A stretch of 64,000 nucleotides of DNA. Source: Jatrophihabitans telluris. GTDB taxonomy: Bacteria; Actinomycetota; Actinomycetes; Mycobacteriales; Jatrophihabitantaceae. Positions 1-8,476 of this stretch are shown here, one piece after another (positions within the stretch are counted from its first letter, which is position 1; each line of letters opens with the position of its first letter). The DNA is taken from NCBI RefSeq assembly GCF_023516435.1, contig NZ_CP097332.1:1-64000 (forward strand). Direction: 5' to 3'. Below the pieces are notes generated by a model. It did not search any database. It was not told the origin of the DNA and saw only the letters and a list, made by a program, of their open reading frames with translations. The position numbers were made by a program, and so were the translations under genes.

Positions 1-288
1 GAAATCGGTGTTGGCCGCCGCGAAGTCCTTGCGCCCCTGCGCTGATCCCGGTGCGGTGTAGACCACCCGCAGCCCGGCCACCTTGACGTCGGCCACCCAC
101 TGGTTGACCGCGTTGGCCGCCCAGGACGAGCCGGTTCCGGTGATCAGGTCATGGCTGGCGGCAGCACCGGCCGGAGCTCCGGTCGCGATGACGCCGGCGG
201 CAGAGGCCGAAACAGCTGCGGCCGCGACGAGCACGGCCGCCATGAGCGATCGGCGAGTGCGCGGGGAACTCCCATTCAGGCGAGACAT
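1..288 (-). CDS. pstS: Phosphate ABC transporter substrate-binding protein PstS (3' end beyond window)
   Basis: Binds inorganic phosphate outside the membrane and delivers it to the PstC/PstA channel. Only the first 96 codons are in the window; the gene runs off the left edge. The start is the ATG at 288, behind an AAGGA ribosome site. The product opens with an Arg-rich stretch (RTRRS) and an alanine-rich signal peptide to about residue 35. The mature part then shows GTGSSWAANAVNQW and YTAPGSAQGRKDF, which match the two N-terminal phosphate-loop regions of PstS. No cysteine is seen in the visible part, so there is no lipobox. It is the last gene of the pst cluster, 76 bp after pstA, an unusual place for pstS. 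Confidence 0.88.
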   Translation of the reverse strand, partial: MSRLNGSSPRTRRSLMAAVLVAAAAVSASAAGVIATGAPAGAAASHDLITGTGSSWAANAVNQWVADVKVAGLRVVYTAPGSAQGRKDFAAANTDF

Positions 289-364
289 CTGAGCAGTCCT
301 TCGGTGAGAATCTTCCAGCTCGGAAAGGGTTTCGTGCGACAGGGCTTGTGTGACAGGGCACCGC

Positions 365-1687
365 TCATCGGCTTCCGCCGCGGTTTCGGGAGAAGAACCT
401 CGCGGCGGCGAAGAGCACCAGCACGATCAGCAGCAGTAGCGCGGCTGCGCCGTAGCCGCGGGCGATGAACAGCGGCTGCCCGCTGCGCACGGCCGTGATG
501 ATGAACAGCGGCAATGAGTTCATCGGCTCGGAGATCGGGTTCCGGTTGAAGTAGGTCGAGGCGCCCGAGACGATCAGCAACGGCGCGGTCTCCCCGGCGA
601 TGCGCGCGACTCCCAGGATGAGGGCGGTGGCCAGCCCGGACCGCGCGGTGGGCAGCACGACGCGGCGCACCGTCTGCCATTGCGAGGCACCCAGGGCCAG
701 GCTGGCCTCCCGCAAGCCGTTCGGAACGACGCGCAAGCTCACCTCCGCCGAGCGCGCGATGATCGGGATGATCGTCACGACGAGGGCCAGCGCCGCGGTC
801 AGTCCGGTGCGGTCCCAGTGCAGCGCGATGATCAGGACGGTGTACACGAACAAGCCGGCCAGGATGTCGGGCAGCGCCGTCATCGCCTCCACCACGGTGC
901 GAACCGTCTGCGACAACCGTCCGCCGACCTCGGTCATGTAGACCGCGGTGCCGACGCCCAGCGGCAGCGAGATCACCACGGCGATACCGACCTGCAGGGC
1001 CGAACCGGTGATCGCGTGCGAGACCCCGCCTTCGGTGAGAGGTGCGGTGGGTCGGACCCCGGACATGTCATGGGTGTAGAAGTTCAGATGGTGCAGCGCG
1101 GGCCAGCCCTTGACGAAGACGTGGATCAGCGTGCTGGCCAAGGCCAGTCCGACCAGGGTCGCGCCACTGGTCACCACGACCGAGATGAGCCGATCCTGGA
1201 CCTCGATCCACGGGTGGGCCATCCGGCTGACGAGGGCATACAGCAGGACGAAGACCGCCCACCAGCTCAGCGCGAATCCGACCACGCCACTGAAGGCGAG
1301 CATCCCCTCGTACACGAGCCAGGTCAGCGCGAGCGAGCCGACGATCGAGCCCAGCAGCGAGGCGGTGCCGTCCAGCGTGCGGTGACCGAGTTCCCGAGGC
1401 ACGTCGGCCGGGGCCTGCACCAGCGGCGCGGCGGCGAACGGCTCATCGACAATTGGCTGATCGGCCAACGGCTGATCGGCCAACGGCTGATCGCCCGTTG
1501 GCGCAACGACAACCGGCCGATCGACGACCGGCCGATCGACGGACCGCTGATCGGCGAGCGGCAGATCGACGGACCGCTGATCGGCAAAGGGCTCAACGGC
1601 GATCGGACCGGCCGGTGCGGCCGGGATGCGGCGGTGGTTGTCGGCGGGATCGAGCACGTTGCTGCCTCGCGTCGTCGGCTCAGACAT
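365..1687 (-). CDS. pstA: Phosphate ABC transporter permease PstA with repetitive N-terminal extension
   Basis: Inner-membrane permease of the high-affinity phosphate importer. I chose the ATG at 1687, which overlaps the pstC stop by 8 bp; a GTG at 1702 is also in frame. The product is 440 aa. Roughly the first 105 residues are soluble and rich in short repeats such as DQPLADQPLADQP and DRPVVDRPVV. Two hydrophobic helices follow, then the usual PstA core with the permease signature around EASLALGASQWQTVRRVVLP. The family is usually near 300 aa, so the N-terminal extension is lineage-specific. The repeats are encoded by 15- and 30-bp DNA repeats at about 1440-1600, which keep the frame. Confidence 0.9.
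   Translation of the reverse strand: MSEPTTRGSNVLDPADNHRRIPAAPAGPIAVEPFADQRSVDLPLADQRSVDRPVVDRPVVVAPTGDQPLADQPLADQPIVDEPFAAAPLVQAPADVPRELGHRTLDGTASLLGSIVGSLALTWLVYEGMLAFSGVVGFALSWWAVFVLLYALVSRMAHPWIEVQDRLISVVVTSGATLVGLALASTLIHVFVKGWPALHHLNFYTHDMSGVRPTAPLTEGGVSHAITGSALQVGIAVVISLPLGVGTAVYMTEVGGRLSQTVRTVVEAMTALPDILAGLFVYTVLIIALHWDRTGLTAALALVVTIIPIIARSAEVSLRVVPNGLREASLALGASQWQTVRRVVLPTARSGLATALILGVARIAGETAPLLIVSGASTYFNRNPISEPMNSLPLFIITAVRSGQPLFIARGYGAAALLLLIVLVLFAAARFFSRNRGGSR
1440..1600. repeat. In-frame 15/30-bp repeats inside pstA
   Basis: Near-identical 15-bp units built on GGCTGATCGGCCAAC and GACCGGCCGATCGAC are followed by a 30-bp duplication starting GGACCGCTGATCGGC. All unit lengths are multiples of three. 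They encode the Asp/Pro-rich N-terminal tail of PstA, and slippage-type expansion is the likely origin. Confidence 0.75.
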
Positions 1688-2699
1688 CGACGCCCGCCCC
1701 ACTCCGACTGCGATTGACGAAGATCGCAGCGACCGTGTTCACGCCGAGGGTGATGAGGAACAGCACGAAGCCCGCCGTGAGCAGCGCCGAGAGTTGCCGC
1801 TTGGTCGCCTCCCCGAACAGGGAGGCGATGAGCGCCGAAGTGGTCTGGGTCCCGACCGAGAGGATCTTGATCTTGATGTCGTAGGCGGTGGAGATGATGA
1901 GAAATACGGCCACCGTCTCGCCCAGGGCGCGGCCGAGGGCCAGCATCGTCCCGCCGATGATCCCGCCGCGGCCGAAGGGCAGTACGACGGCACGGATCAT
2001 GCCCCAACGCGTGGAGCCGAGCGCGTAGGCCGCCTCGCGCTCGCCGATCGGGGCCAGGTCGAACACTCCGCGCATGACGGCACAGGCCAGCGGAACGATC
2101 ATGATCGCCACCACGATGCCGGCGATGAAGGCCGAGGCGCTGAACTGCGTCTTCGCCCAGCTCGCGGCGTTCGGGTCGGTGTCGACCTTGAAGATCGGTA
2201 TCCAGCCGAGGTTCTGGCTCAGCCAGCGGGAGAGGAAGATCGCCTTGGGCTCAAGCCACAGCGCGCCCCAGATCCCGTAGATCACCGAGGGAATCGCCGC
2301 CATCATGTCGACGAGCGCGATGAGCGTGGACTTCAACCAGCGGGGGGCGTACTCGCTGATGTACAGCGCGGTCAGCAGTGCGATCGGGAACCCGATCGCC
2401 AGGGCGACCAAAGCCACCTCGACGGTGCCGACCAGCACGGCGGCGATCCCGATGGTGTCGGTCGTCGGCTGCCACTTGCTCTCGGTGAAGAACTTCAGGC
2501 CGTAGTGATGCAGGGTCGGAATCGCCTGATAACCAAGGAACAACCCGATCAAGCCCGTCATCACGAGGACGAAGAGGCCGATGCCCAGCACGACGGAGCG
2601 AAAGACGCTGTCAGAGGGGGGCAGCCCGGGATCGAGCTCGCGCGGCTGGTCCGGATCGGCGCCGCGTTCGAGCTCGACGAGATTGTCGGTGAGAGTCAT
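1680..2699 (-). CDS. pstC: Phosphate ABC transporter permease PstC
   Basis: Second membrane permease of the phosphate importer and partner of PstA. The product is 339 aa, of normal family length, with an ATG at 2699. A cytoplasmic N-terminus of about 30 residues (VELERGADPDQP) is followed by a first helix (VVLGIGLFVLVMTGLIGLFLG). A periplasmic loop then precedes the transport domain with the motif AYALGSTRWGMIRAVVLP, typical of PstC. The stop overlaps the start of pstA, pointing to translational coupling. It starts 15 bp after the pstB stop, so the genes lie in one operon. Confidence 0.93.
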   Translation of the reverse strand: MTLTDNLVELERGADPDQPRELDPGLPPSDSVFRSVVLGIGLFVLVMTGLIGLFLGYQAIPTLHHYGLKFFTESKWQPTTDTIGIAAVLVGTVEVALVALAIGFPIALLTALYISEYAPRWLKSTLIALVDMMAAIPSVIYGIWGALWLEPKAIFLSRWLSQNLGWIPIFKVDTDPNAASWAKTQFSASAFIAGIVVAIMIVPLACAVMRGVFDLAPIGEREAAYALGSTRWGMIRAVVLPFGRGGIIGGTMLALGRALGETVAVFLIISTAYDIKIKILSVGTQTTSALIASLFGEATKRQLSALLTAGFVLFLITLGVNTVAAIFVNRSRSGAGVDV

Positions 2700-2714
2700 G
2701 TCGAGGTCCGCAGC

Positions 2715-3599
2715 TCAGCCGAAGCGGCCGTTGACGTAGTCGGCGGTTCGCTCGTCGCCGGGATTGGTGAAGATCTGATTCGTGTCGCCGGACTCGACAA
2801 TCACGCCCGGAGTGCCCTGCGAGGCAAGGAAGAACGCGCACTGCTGCGAGACACGGGCGGCCTGTTGCATGTTGTGGGTGACGATGACGATGGTCACCTC
2901 CGGTGCCAGCTCGTGGATGGTCTGCTCGATCCGGTACGTCGAGGTGGGGTCCAGCGCCGAGCACGGCTCGTCCATCAGCAACACCTCGGGCTCGACGGCC
3001 AGTGAGCGCGCGATGCACAGTCGCTGCTGCTGGCCGCCGGACAGCGCCGAGCCCGGCGAGCTCAGACGGTCCTTGACCTCGTCCCACAGCCCGGCCCGGG
3101 ACAGGCACCGCTCGATGAGATCCGCCTTCGCCGACCGGCTGACCCGGGTGCCGGTCAGCTTGAGTCCCGCCGTGACGTTGTCGGCGATGGACATGGCCGG
3201 GAACGGGTTCGGCTTCTGGAAGACCATGCCGATGCGCTTACGGGTGTGGGTGACCCGCTCGCCCGGCTCGTAGATGTCATGCCCGGCGAGCAGGACCTCA
3301 CCGGCCAGCTTCGCCGAGGGAACCGACTCGTGCATCCGGTTGAGCATCCGCAGGAACGTCGACTTTCCGCAGCCGGACGGCCCGATCAGAGCCGTCACGG
3401 TCGCGGCCGGCATGGTCAGGCTGACCCGGTCGAGCACCTTGCGCCGGCCGAACCAGGCCGACAGTGCCCGGGCCTCCAGTGACGCCGGCGCCGAGCGGCT
3501 CGGCGCCGGTGGGGGCATCAGCGGCCGGTCGCCGAACGACTCGAGGACGGCGGTGGCCGAGTCGGCTCCGGCGACATAGCCGACCTCAGGTTGCGACAC
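2715..3599 (-). CDS. pstB: Phosphate ABC transporter ATP-binding protein PstB
   Basis: ATPase that drives phosphate import through PstA/PstC. I set the start at the GTG at 3599 because a GGGGGA ribosome site lies 7 bp upstream and ABC homology begins soon after; the frame stays open far upstream but that part has no homology. The product is 294 aa: a non-conserved N-terminus of about 40 residues, Walker [10 protein letters not shown] (73-81), Q-loop in VFQKPNPFP (about 127-134), signature LSGGQQQR (186-193) and Walker B LLMDEP (207-212). It is the promoter-proximal gene of the pst cluster, whereas pstB is usually last. Confidence 0.93.
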   Translation of the reverse strand: MSQPEVGYVAGADSATAVLESFGDRPLMPPPAPSRSAPASLEARALSAWFGRRKVLDRVSLTMPAATVTALIGPSGCGKSTFLRMLNRMHESVPSAKLAGEVLLAGHDIYEPGERVTHTRKRIGMVFQKPNPFPAMSIADNVTAGLKLTGTRVSRSAKADLIERCLSRAGLWDEVKDRLSSPGSALSGGQQQRLCIARSLAVEPEVLLMDEPCSALDPTSTYRIEQTIHELAPEVTIVIVTHNMQQAARVSQQCAFFLASQGTPGVIVESGDTNQIFTNPGDERTADYVNGRFG

Positions 3600-3752
3600 G
3601 CGAATTCCCCCGTCTTGATGTGGTGTCTGGCAGTGCGGTCTTCGTGCGCGCACTCGCAGCCGTCCGGTTGACGGCACCGCCACGGCGCCGGCGGCCGACT
3701 CCCTGGTTGCGCTCGGTCTATCCGATGCGACGAGTCGAACGGGACTGCTGGT

Positions 3753-3774
3753 GCCGGGTGAACAGGGGACTAAC
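3753..3774 (-). promoter_or_regulatory. Possible PHO box upstream of pstB
   Basis: On the minus strand the units GTTAGTCCCCT and GTTCACCCGGC stand side by side at 11-bp spacing, about 150 bp before pstB. The second matches the Streptomyces PhoP unit (GTTCACC-type); the first is degenerate. The site overlaps the stop of the gene upstream. A PhoP site here would fit the genes, but only one unit is good. Confidence 0.35.
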
Positions 3775-4360
3775 CACGTTCCACTTCTTGGTGCCGGTGC
3801 GCATACCGGACACCGGAGCCCGGCTGGATCGCCGGGACGCGCTCGCCGGACAGACCACCCAGGGGGCCGAGCCGGCGGGTCTGCGCGGCGAAGGGCTCCC
3901 GCGCGCGGGCGGTGCGGGCCGTGGCGCGCCTGGCCGCCGTCAAGGTCAGCTCCGAGGGCATGGCAGCGTTGCGGGCCAGATCGATGAACTGCCGCCGGGC
4001 CTGCTCGCAGCGGACGATGCGGTCGTAGTGGTGTCCCGAGCTGACCACGATTCGTCCGTGCTCGCGTAGGCCCCACAGCCAGCGGTTGGGCCGGCCGGGG
4101 CGGATGAGCGGTTCCAGACCGTCGATCCTGGCCAGGATCGTCAGCAGCGCCGTCCGGCATTCGGTGAAGTCGGCGAAGGTGTCGCCACCGCGGCCGAGAT
4201 CACGATTGTTGGCGCTGAGCAACCGCCATCCGACCGGCGCACCCGGTGCGGTGGCGTAGATCTGAAAGTGCGCACCGCCAGTTGTGCGCGTTCTGGTCGT
4301 CGGTGCGGGACCGGACTCGTCCCCGGTCGCCATGTACGGATCGGACAACGCTGAACTCAT
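3770..4360 (-). CDS. Conserved hypothetical protein, DUF1508-like motif (paralogue of the gene just upstream)
   Basis: Function unknown. The product is 196 aa from the ATG at 4360, which overlaps the stop of the preceding gene as ATGA, so the two are translationally coupled. The recognisable part is near residues 25-75: HFQIYATA, then [15 protein letters not shown], then a Cys-containing helix ([15 protein letters not shown]). This resembles the beta-strand/helix layout of DUF1508 (YegP-like) domains, with WRLLxANNRxLGR also present in the upstream protein. A middle part ([26 protein letters not shown]) resembles the upstream SWHWVLEG region. The C-terminus is basic and looks disordered. Confidence 0.7.
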   Translation of the reverse strand: MSSALSDPYMATGDESGPAPTTRTRTTGGAHFQIYATAPGAPVGWRLLSANNRDLGRGGDTFADFTECRTALLTILARIDGLEPLIRPGRPNRWLWGLREHGRIVVSSGHHYDRIVRCEQARRQFIDLARNAAMPSELTLTAARRATARTARAREPFAAQTRRLGPLGGLSGERVPAIQPGSGVRYAHRHQEVERG

Positions 4361-4920
4361 GAGCGCCCTCGGGACATGCCGCTGCCGCCGTAGACCACGA
4401 ACGGCCGCGGCCCGATCCGGCGCAGACTGGCCGTCGCTCCGGCGGCATCCAGTGCCGGGGACGTGCTGGCCACGGCCACGAGGAACTGGCCGGCCCCGCG
4501 CAGGCATTCCAGACGGCGCTGGTACCGGTGGACCGACGCGGCCAGGCTGGACCGGCTGGACCGGCCCCCCTCGCCTTCAAGGCAGTCGAGCGGGTCGGCA
4601 CCCTCGAGCACCCAATGCCAGGACGAGTCGGTGACCGACACCGTGACGGCTTCCAGTCCCGTGCCCGTGTCGAGGACCCACTGGTGCAGGCGGGAGGCCG
4701 CGGCGACGCACTCCGCTACCGAACCGTAGGCGTGCGCGGAGCGGCCGAGCGCGCGGTTGTTGGCCGCCAGCAATCGCCAGGCGATGCGCGCCCGGGGTCC
4801 GTCGCCGGCAGCGTCCGAACCACCCTGCTGGTCGGACATGAAGATGAACCTGGGCCCGAACCGGTCCACCTTGGAAAGCGTCGAAAGTGCGTGCTCATGC
4901 GACACCGCGCGACCGTCCAC
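4357..4920 (-). CDS. Conserved hypothetical protein, DUF1508-like motif
   Basis: Function unknown. It is the first gene of a two-gene unit with its paralogue downstream. The product is up to 187 aa from the GTG at 4920; a GTG at 4905 is equally possible and neither has a clear ribosome site. The strand PRFIFMSDQ, the motif AWRLLAANNRALGRS and the helix GSVAECVAAASRLHQ mirror the neighbour and the DUF1508 layout. A second block (DSSWHWVLEGAD) may be a second half-domain. No signal peptide or membrane segment is visible. Confidence 0.65.
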   Translation of the reverse strand: MDGRAVSHEHALSTLSKVDRFGPRFIFMSDQQGGSDAAGDGPRARIAWRLLAANNRALGRSAHAYGSVAECVAAASRLHQWVLDTGTGLEAVTVSVTDSSWHWVLEGADPLDCLEGEGGRSSRSSLAASVHRYQRRLECLRGAGQFLVAVASTSPALDAAGATASLRRIGPRPFVVYGGSGMSRGRS

Positions 4921-5086
4921 CCCGTCATTCGAGATTTTCGGGACGGATCCGTCCCCGAAGGGTGAGGTTTGTGGCCCGTTAAGTCGGGTTGTTTACATCA
5001 AGATGAACAACGCACGAGCAACGCGCAGACTACTCATCGGAATGCGACGAGTGTGACGCTGACGTTCAGGGCCAGCGTCGGGCGGC

Positions 5087-5635
5087 TCAGTGAGTGTGGA
5101 CCTGCTCCGGACTGTCGGCGCTCACGTCGGTCCGTACCGGGTAGCGGCGTCCGCTCCGAATGAGTCCGACCGCGGTAGACGAGATGCCGTAGCGCTCGGC
5201 GATCACGTCCTCGGACGCTTCGGGGTCCTGCAGCAGGTGGCGGATGGCCTGGACCTGCTCATGGGTCAGGGCCGCGTCCACGGTCCGGCTGTCGGTGCCG
5301 CCCGTGCCGCCGGCGCCGCGCGGGGAGCCGAAGGTGTCGACCTGCAGGTTCTCGATGCGGTTGTCGTAGACGTCGCCGTTGCGGTGGATCAGACGGGTGC
5401 CGTCCTCGAGGGGACCGACCGCGACCCGCCAGATCAGGTACGGAACCTCGACCCAGTGGGCCAGACCCGTCGAGGGATCGGGAACCCGCACCTCGACCTG
5501 CCCACGCCGCACGCCGATCGGCCGCTGCCGGGCCTGACTGATGACCAGACCCTTGGTCGCATCGATCAACCACTGCCCGCTCTTGACGCGGTTGATGGCC
5601 AACTCGACCAACTGGCTACGACTCGGCTTGGACAT
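5087..5635 (-). CDS. HNH-nuclease-like protein
   Basis: The product is 182 aa from the ATG at 5635, behind a strong GAGGGG ribosome site. Residues about 80-115 (TRLIHRNGDVYDNRIENLQV) match the second half of an HNH motif of the phage/intron type, where a His/Asn pair and NRIENL form the beta-beta-alpha metal site. The C-terminal part (EQVQAIRHLLQDPEASEDVIAERYGIS then IRSGRRY) looks like the small helix-turn-helix module often attached to such HNH proteins. The protein may be a homing-type nuclease or a domesticated DNA-binding relative. There is no adjacent phage or intron, and the first metal-binding histidine is not obvious. Confidence 0.6.
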   Translation of the reverse strand: MSKPSRSQLVELAINRVKSGQWLIDATKGLVISQARQRPIGVRRGQVEVRVPDPSTGLAHWVEVPYLIWRVAVGPLEDGTRLIHRNGDVYDNRIENLQVDTFGSPRGAGGTGGTDSRTVDAALTHEQVQAIRHLLQDPEASEDVIAERYGISSTAVGLIRSGRRYPVRTDVSADSPEQVHTH

Positions 5636-5758
5636 GGCACCCCTCGGTCCGGGCTGGCTGGGATTCAGTGATGCCTGGACCAGTTGCGTTCGGACAACGG
5701 TATCGGTTGACGGTCGGCAACGCATCGGTACGGGTCACGTTTCTTCTTGCCGCGATAG

Positions 5759-5962
5759 TCAGCGTAATTCCACCGTTATGCGGTAGTGCTCCCCGTGCGT
5801 CGGCTCGTCCGGCCGGGCGAAAACGTCGACCATCACCACCCGCCACGTCTCACCTCTCAGGTCGACCAGGTCGCCGACCGCGGGCACCGGGCCGACGATG
5901 AAGTCCGGGACCAACCACAGTTCACCCTCGTCCTGCAGGATGAAGGTCAATCGCGCGGACAC
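5759..5962 (-). CDS. Small hypothetical protein
   Basis: Product of 67 aa if the GTG at 5962 is used; other in-frame starts further upstream would overlap araD and look non-coding. The visible sequence (RLTFILQDEGELWLVPDF, GDLVDLRGETWRVVMVDVF, HYRITVELR) is a compact all-beta pattern with coding-like composition. I do not recognise a family. It lies 115 bp after the araD stop on the same strand and could be read from the arabinose operon. Confidence 0.5.
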   Translation of the reverse strand: MSARLTFILQDEGELWLVPDFIVGPVPAVGDLVDLRGETWRVVMVDVFARPDEPTHGEHYRITVELR

Positions 5963-6077
5963 GGCTGCGAGCCAAGCAGAGTCTCGGGCCCGGGTCCAGA
6001 GCGCCACGCCCCCGACGCGCGTGATCCTGTCGGCCCCCGTGCGCCGGCCCGTGGACCGGTGCGGGGTGGCCGCCCGG

Positions 6078-6767
6078 TCAGCGCGCGGATTGTCCGTAGC
6101 TGTGCTGGTAACGGTCGTGGAGCCGATCGATATCGTCCGGCTCGATCGGCACCGGTTCGCCGAGCTGGCGCGCCAGATGCACGCTGCGGGCGGCGTCCTC
6201 ACACATCACCGCCGCCTTGACCGCGTCGGTGGCGGTGGCACCGATCGTGAACACCCCGTGATTGGCCATCAGGACCGCCGGTGAACGCGAGCCCGCCAGC
6301 GTGGCGACGATCCCCCGGCCGATGGCGTCATCGCCGATGATCGCGAACGGTCCCACGGGGATCGGGCCCCCGAACTCGTCGGCCATCGCGGTCAACACGC
6401 AGGGAATCGGCTCGCGCCGGGCGGCCCAGGCGCAGGCGTAGGGGGAGTGGGTGTGGACGATGCCGCCCACGTCGCGACGATGGCGGTAGACGTAGGCGTG
6501 CGCCGCGGTATCGCTGGATGGTGCCAGGGAGCCCTCGAGCACCCGCCCGTCCAGGTCGCAGACGATCATGGCCTCGGCGCTGAGCTCGTCGTAGGCGATG
6601 CCGGACGGCTTGATGACCAGGACGTCGTGACCCGAGCTGTCGTGGGCGCGGGCCGAGACGTTGCCGGCCGTCCAGACGACCAGGTTGTAGCGGACCAGCT
6701 CGCCGTGCAGGGACACGAGGTGCTGGCGGGCCTGGTCGACGGTGGGCAGCGCACGGACGGCGGTCAT
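6078..6767 (-). CDS. araD: L-ribulose-5-phosphate 4-epimerase AraD
   Basis: Converts L-ribulose 5-phosphate to D-xylulose 5-phosphate, the last step of the bacterial L-arabinose pathway. The product is 229 aa, normal for the class II aldolase/epimerase family. The ATG at 6767 overlaps the araB stop as ATGA. Seen in the sequence: the GNVSAR loop, the zinc ligands in HTHSPYACAW and the LMANHGVFTIG block. The C-terminal HDRYQHSYGQ carries the tyrosine/histidine tail typical of AraD and distinguishes it from fuculose aldolases. It is the third gene of araA-araB-araD. Confidence 0.93.
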   Translation of the reverse strand: MTAVRALPTVDQARQHLVSLHGELVRYNLVVWTAGNVSARAHDSSGHDVLVIKPSGIAYDELSAEAMIVCDLDGRVLEGSLAPSSDTAAHAYVYRHRRDVGGIVHTHSPYACAWAARREPIPCVLTAMADEFGGPIPVGPFAIIGDDAIGRGIVATLAGSRSPAVLMANHGVFTIGATATDAVKAAVMCEDAARSVHLARQLGEPVPIEPDDIDRLHDRYQHSYGQSAR

Positions 6768-8476
6768 CGGTCGATCCCGGCGCTGTTGGCACGATCGCGC
6801 AGGTCTCGCAGCCGGTGCATGACGGCGTTGCCACCGTCGTCCTCGGGCCGGCCGAAGTAGTCGTGCAGCCGCAGGTACTCCGCGTACAGGTCGTCGTAGG
6901 CAGCCTGGCGACGCGGGTCGGGCAGGTAGGCGTGCTTGTGGAGCTTGCCCATCGAGCGGGCCGCCGTAGGCACGTCCGGATAAGCGCCCACGGCCACCGC
7001 GGCATGGATCGCCGATCCGAGCGCCGGGCCCTGCGAACTCAGGGCGATCGACAGCGGCCGGCCGATCACGTCGGCGTAGAGCTGCATCAGGAACTCGTTC
7101 TTGAGCAGACCGCCGATGACGACGAACTCGTCGACCGGCACCCCGGAATCGGTGAACGCCTCGATGATGCGTCGGGTTCCGAAGGCGGTCGACTCCAGCA
7201 GCGCGCGGTAGACCTCCTCGGGCCTGGTGGCCAGGGTCAGTCCGACGACGAGGCCCGACAGGCGGTGGTCCACCAGAACACTGCGGTTGCCGCTGTGCCA
7301 GTCCAGGGCGACCAGGCCGTGGGCGCCGATCGGATCCTGCGCAGCCAGTTCGGTCAGGTAGGCGTGCACCGACTGTCCGCGCCGCTCGGCCTCGGCCCGG
7401 TACGCGTCGGGGACGTTGTTGTCCACCCACCAGGCGAAGATGTCGCCGACCCCGCTCTGGCCGGCCTCGTAGCCGTACTTGCCGGCGATGATCCCGCCCT
7501 CGACGACGCCGCACATTCCGGGTACCTCGGCGAGGATGTCGGCGGACATGACGTGGCACGTGGACGTTCCCATCACGGCCAGCAACTGCCCGGACTCGAC
7601 CGCCTGCGCGGCGGGGGCACTGACATGCGCATCGACGTTGCCGACGGCGACCACGATTCCCGCGGGCAGGCCGGTCCAGTCGGCGGCCTGGGCGGTGAGG
7701 CGGCCGGCGGCATCGCCCAGATTCGACAGCGGATGCGCCAGCCGGGTCGCCGGGAAGTCGGCGAAGTCGGGATGCAGCGCGGCCAGGTAGTCCGCACTCG
7801 GATACTGCCCGCCCTGGAAGATCCCCTTGTATCCGGCGGTGCACGCGTTGCGGCTCTCGCTGCCGGTCAGTTGCCAGACGATCCAGTCCGCGGCCTCGAT
7901 CCACCGCTCGGTCGCGTCGTAAACCGTCCGGTCCTCCTCCAGCACCTGCAGGGCCTTGGCGAACTCCCACTCCGAGGAGATCCGGCCGCCGTACCGGCCG
8001 ATCCAGGGCTCCTTGCGCTCGTGGGCCAGGGCGTTGATCCGGTCAGCCTGGCCCTGCGCGGCGTGGTGGCGCCACAGCTTCGGCCACGCGTGGGGCCGGG
8101 CTCGCAGTTCGGCCTTGGCGCACAGCGGGGTGCCCGCACGGTCGGTCGGCAGAACGGTGCAGGCCGTGAAGTCGGTGGCGATGGCGACGACGTCGGCGGC
8201 GTCGATACCGCTGGCGCGGACCGCTGCCGGCACCGCGTGGCGCAGGACGCCCACCCAGTCGGCCGGATTCTGCAGGGCCCAGTCGCCCGGCAGCGGGTCC
8301 GCCGTACCGGGCAACCGGGAGTCGATGACACCGTCGGGGTAGTCGTAGACCGCACTGGCCAGTTCCCGGCCGTCGCTGATCCGGACGACCAGCGCCCGGC
8401 CGGACAGGGTGCCGAAGTCCACACCGACGGTGAAACTCTGCGCGGGATCGCGCTCGAGGGACGCCACGGGGCTCAC
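6764..8476 (-). CDS. araB: L-ribulokinase AraB
   Basis: Phosphorylates L-ribulose with ATP to L-ribulose 5-phosphate. The product is 570 aa from the GTG at 8476, which overlaps the araA stop as GTGA; a second GTG nine bases further in is also possible. It is a full-length FGGY kinase: phosphate-1 loop [15 protein letters not shown] at the N-terminus, a middle segment with [15 protein letters not shown], and the C-terminal ATPase part with [10 protein letters not shown] and [19 protein letters not shown]. Size and these blocks fit AraB rather than xylulokinase. Coupled to araA and araD. Confidence 0.94.
   Translation of the reverse strand: MSPVASLERDPAQSFTVGVDFGTLSGRALVVRISDGRELASAVYDYPDGVIDSRLPGTADPLPGDWALQNPADWVGVLRHAVPAAVRASGIDAADVVAIATDFTACTVLPTDRAGTPLCAKAELRARPHAWPKLWRHHAAQGQADRINALAHERKEPWIGRYGGRISSEWEFAKALQVLEEDRTVYDATERWIEAADWIVWQLTGSESRNACTAGYKGIFQGGQYPSADYLAALHPDFADFPATRLAHPLSNLGDAAGRLTAQAADWTGLPAGIVVAVGNVDAHVSAPAAQAVESGQLLAVMGTSTCHVMSADILAEVPGMCGVVEGGIIAGKYGYEAGQSGVGDIFAWWVDNNVPDAYRAEAERRGQSVHAYLTELAAQDPIGAHGLVALDWHSGNRSVLVDHRLSGLVVGLTLATRPEEVYRALLESTAFGTRRIIEAFTDSGVPVDEFVVIGGLLKNEFLMQLYADVIGRPLSIALSSQGPALGSAIHAAVAVGAYPDVPTAARSMGKLHKHAYLPDPRRQAAYDDLYAEYLRLHDYFGRPEDDGGNAVMHRLRDLRDRANSAGIDR

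Noticed and set aside
1626-3005. 459-codon open frame on the plus strand
   Set aside because: Antisense to pstA-pstC-pstB, which have clear homology.
6013-6202. Longer N-terminus for the small hypothetical gene at 5759
   Set aside because: It would overlap the end of araD and has shadow-like composition (Arg/Thr/Ser/Ala rich).
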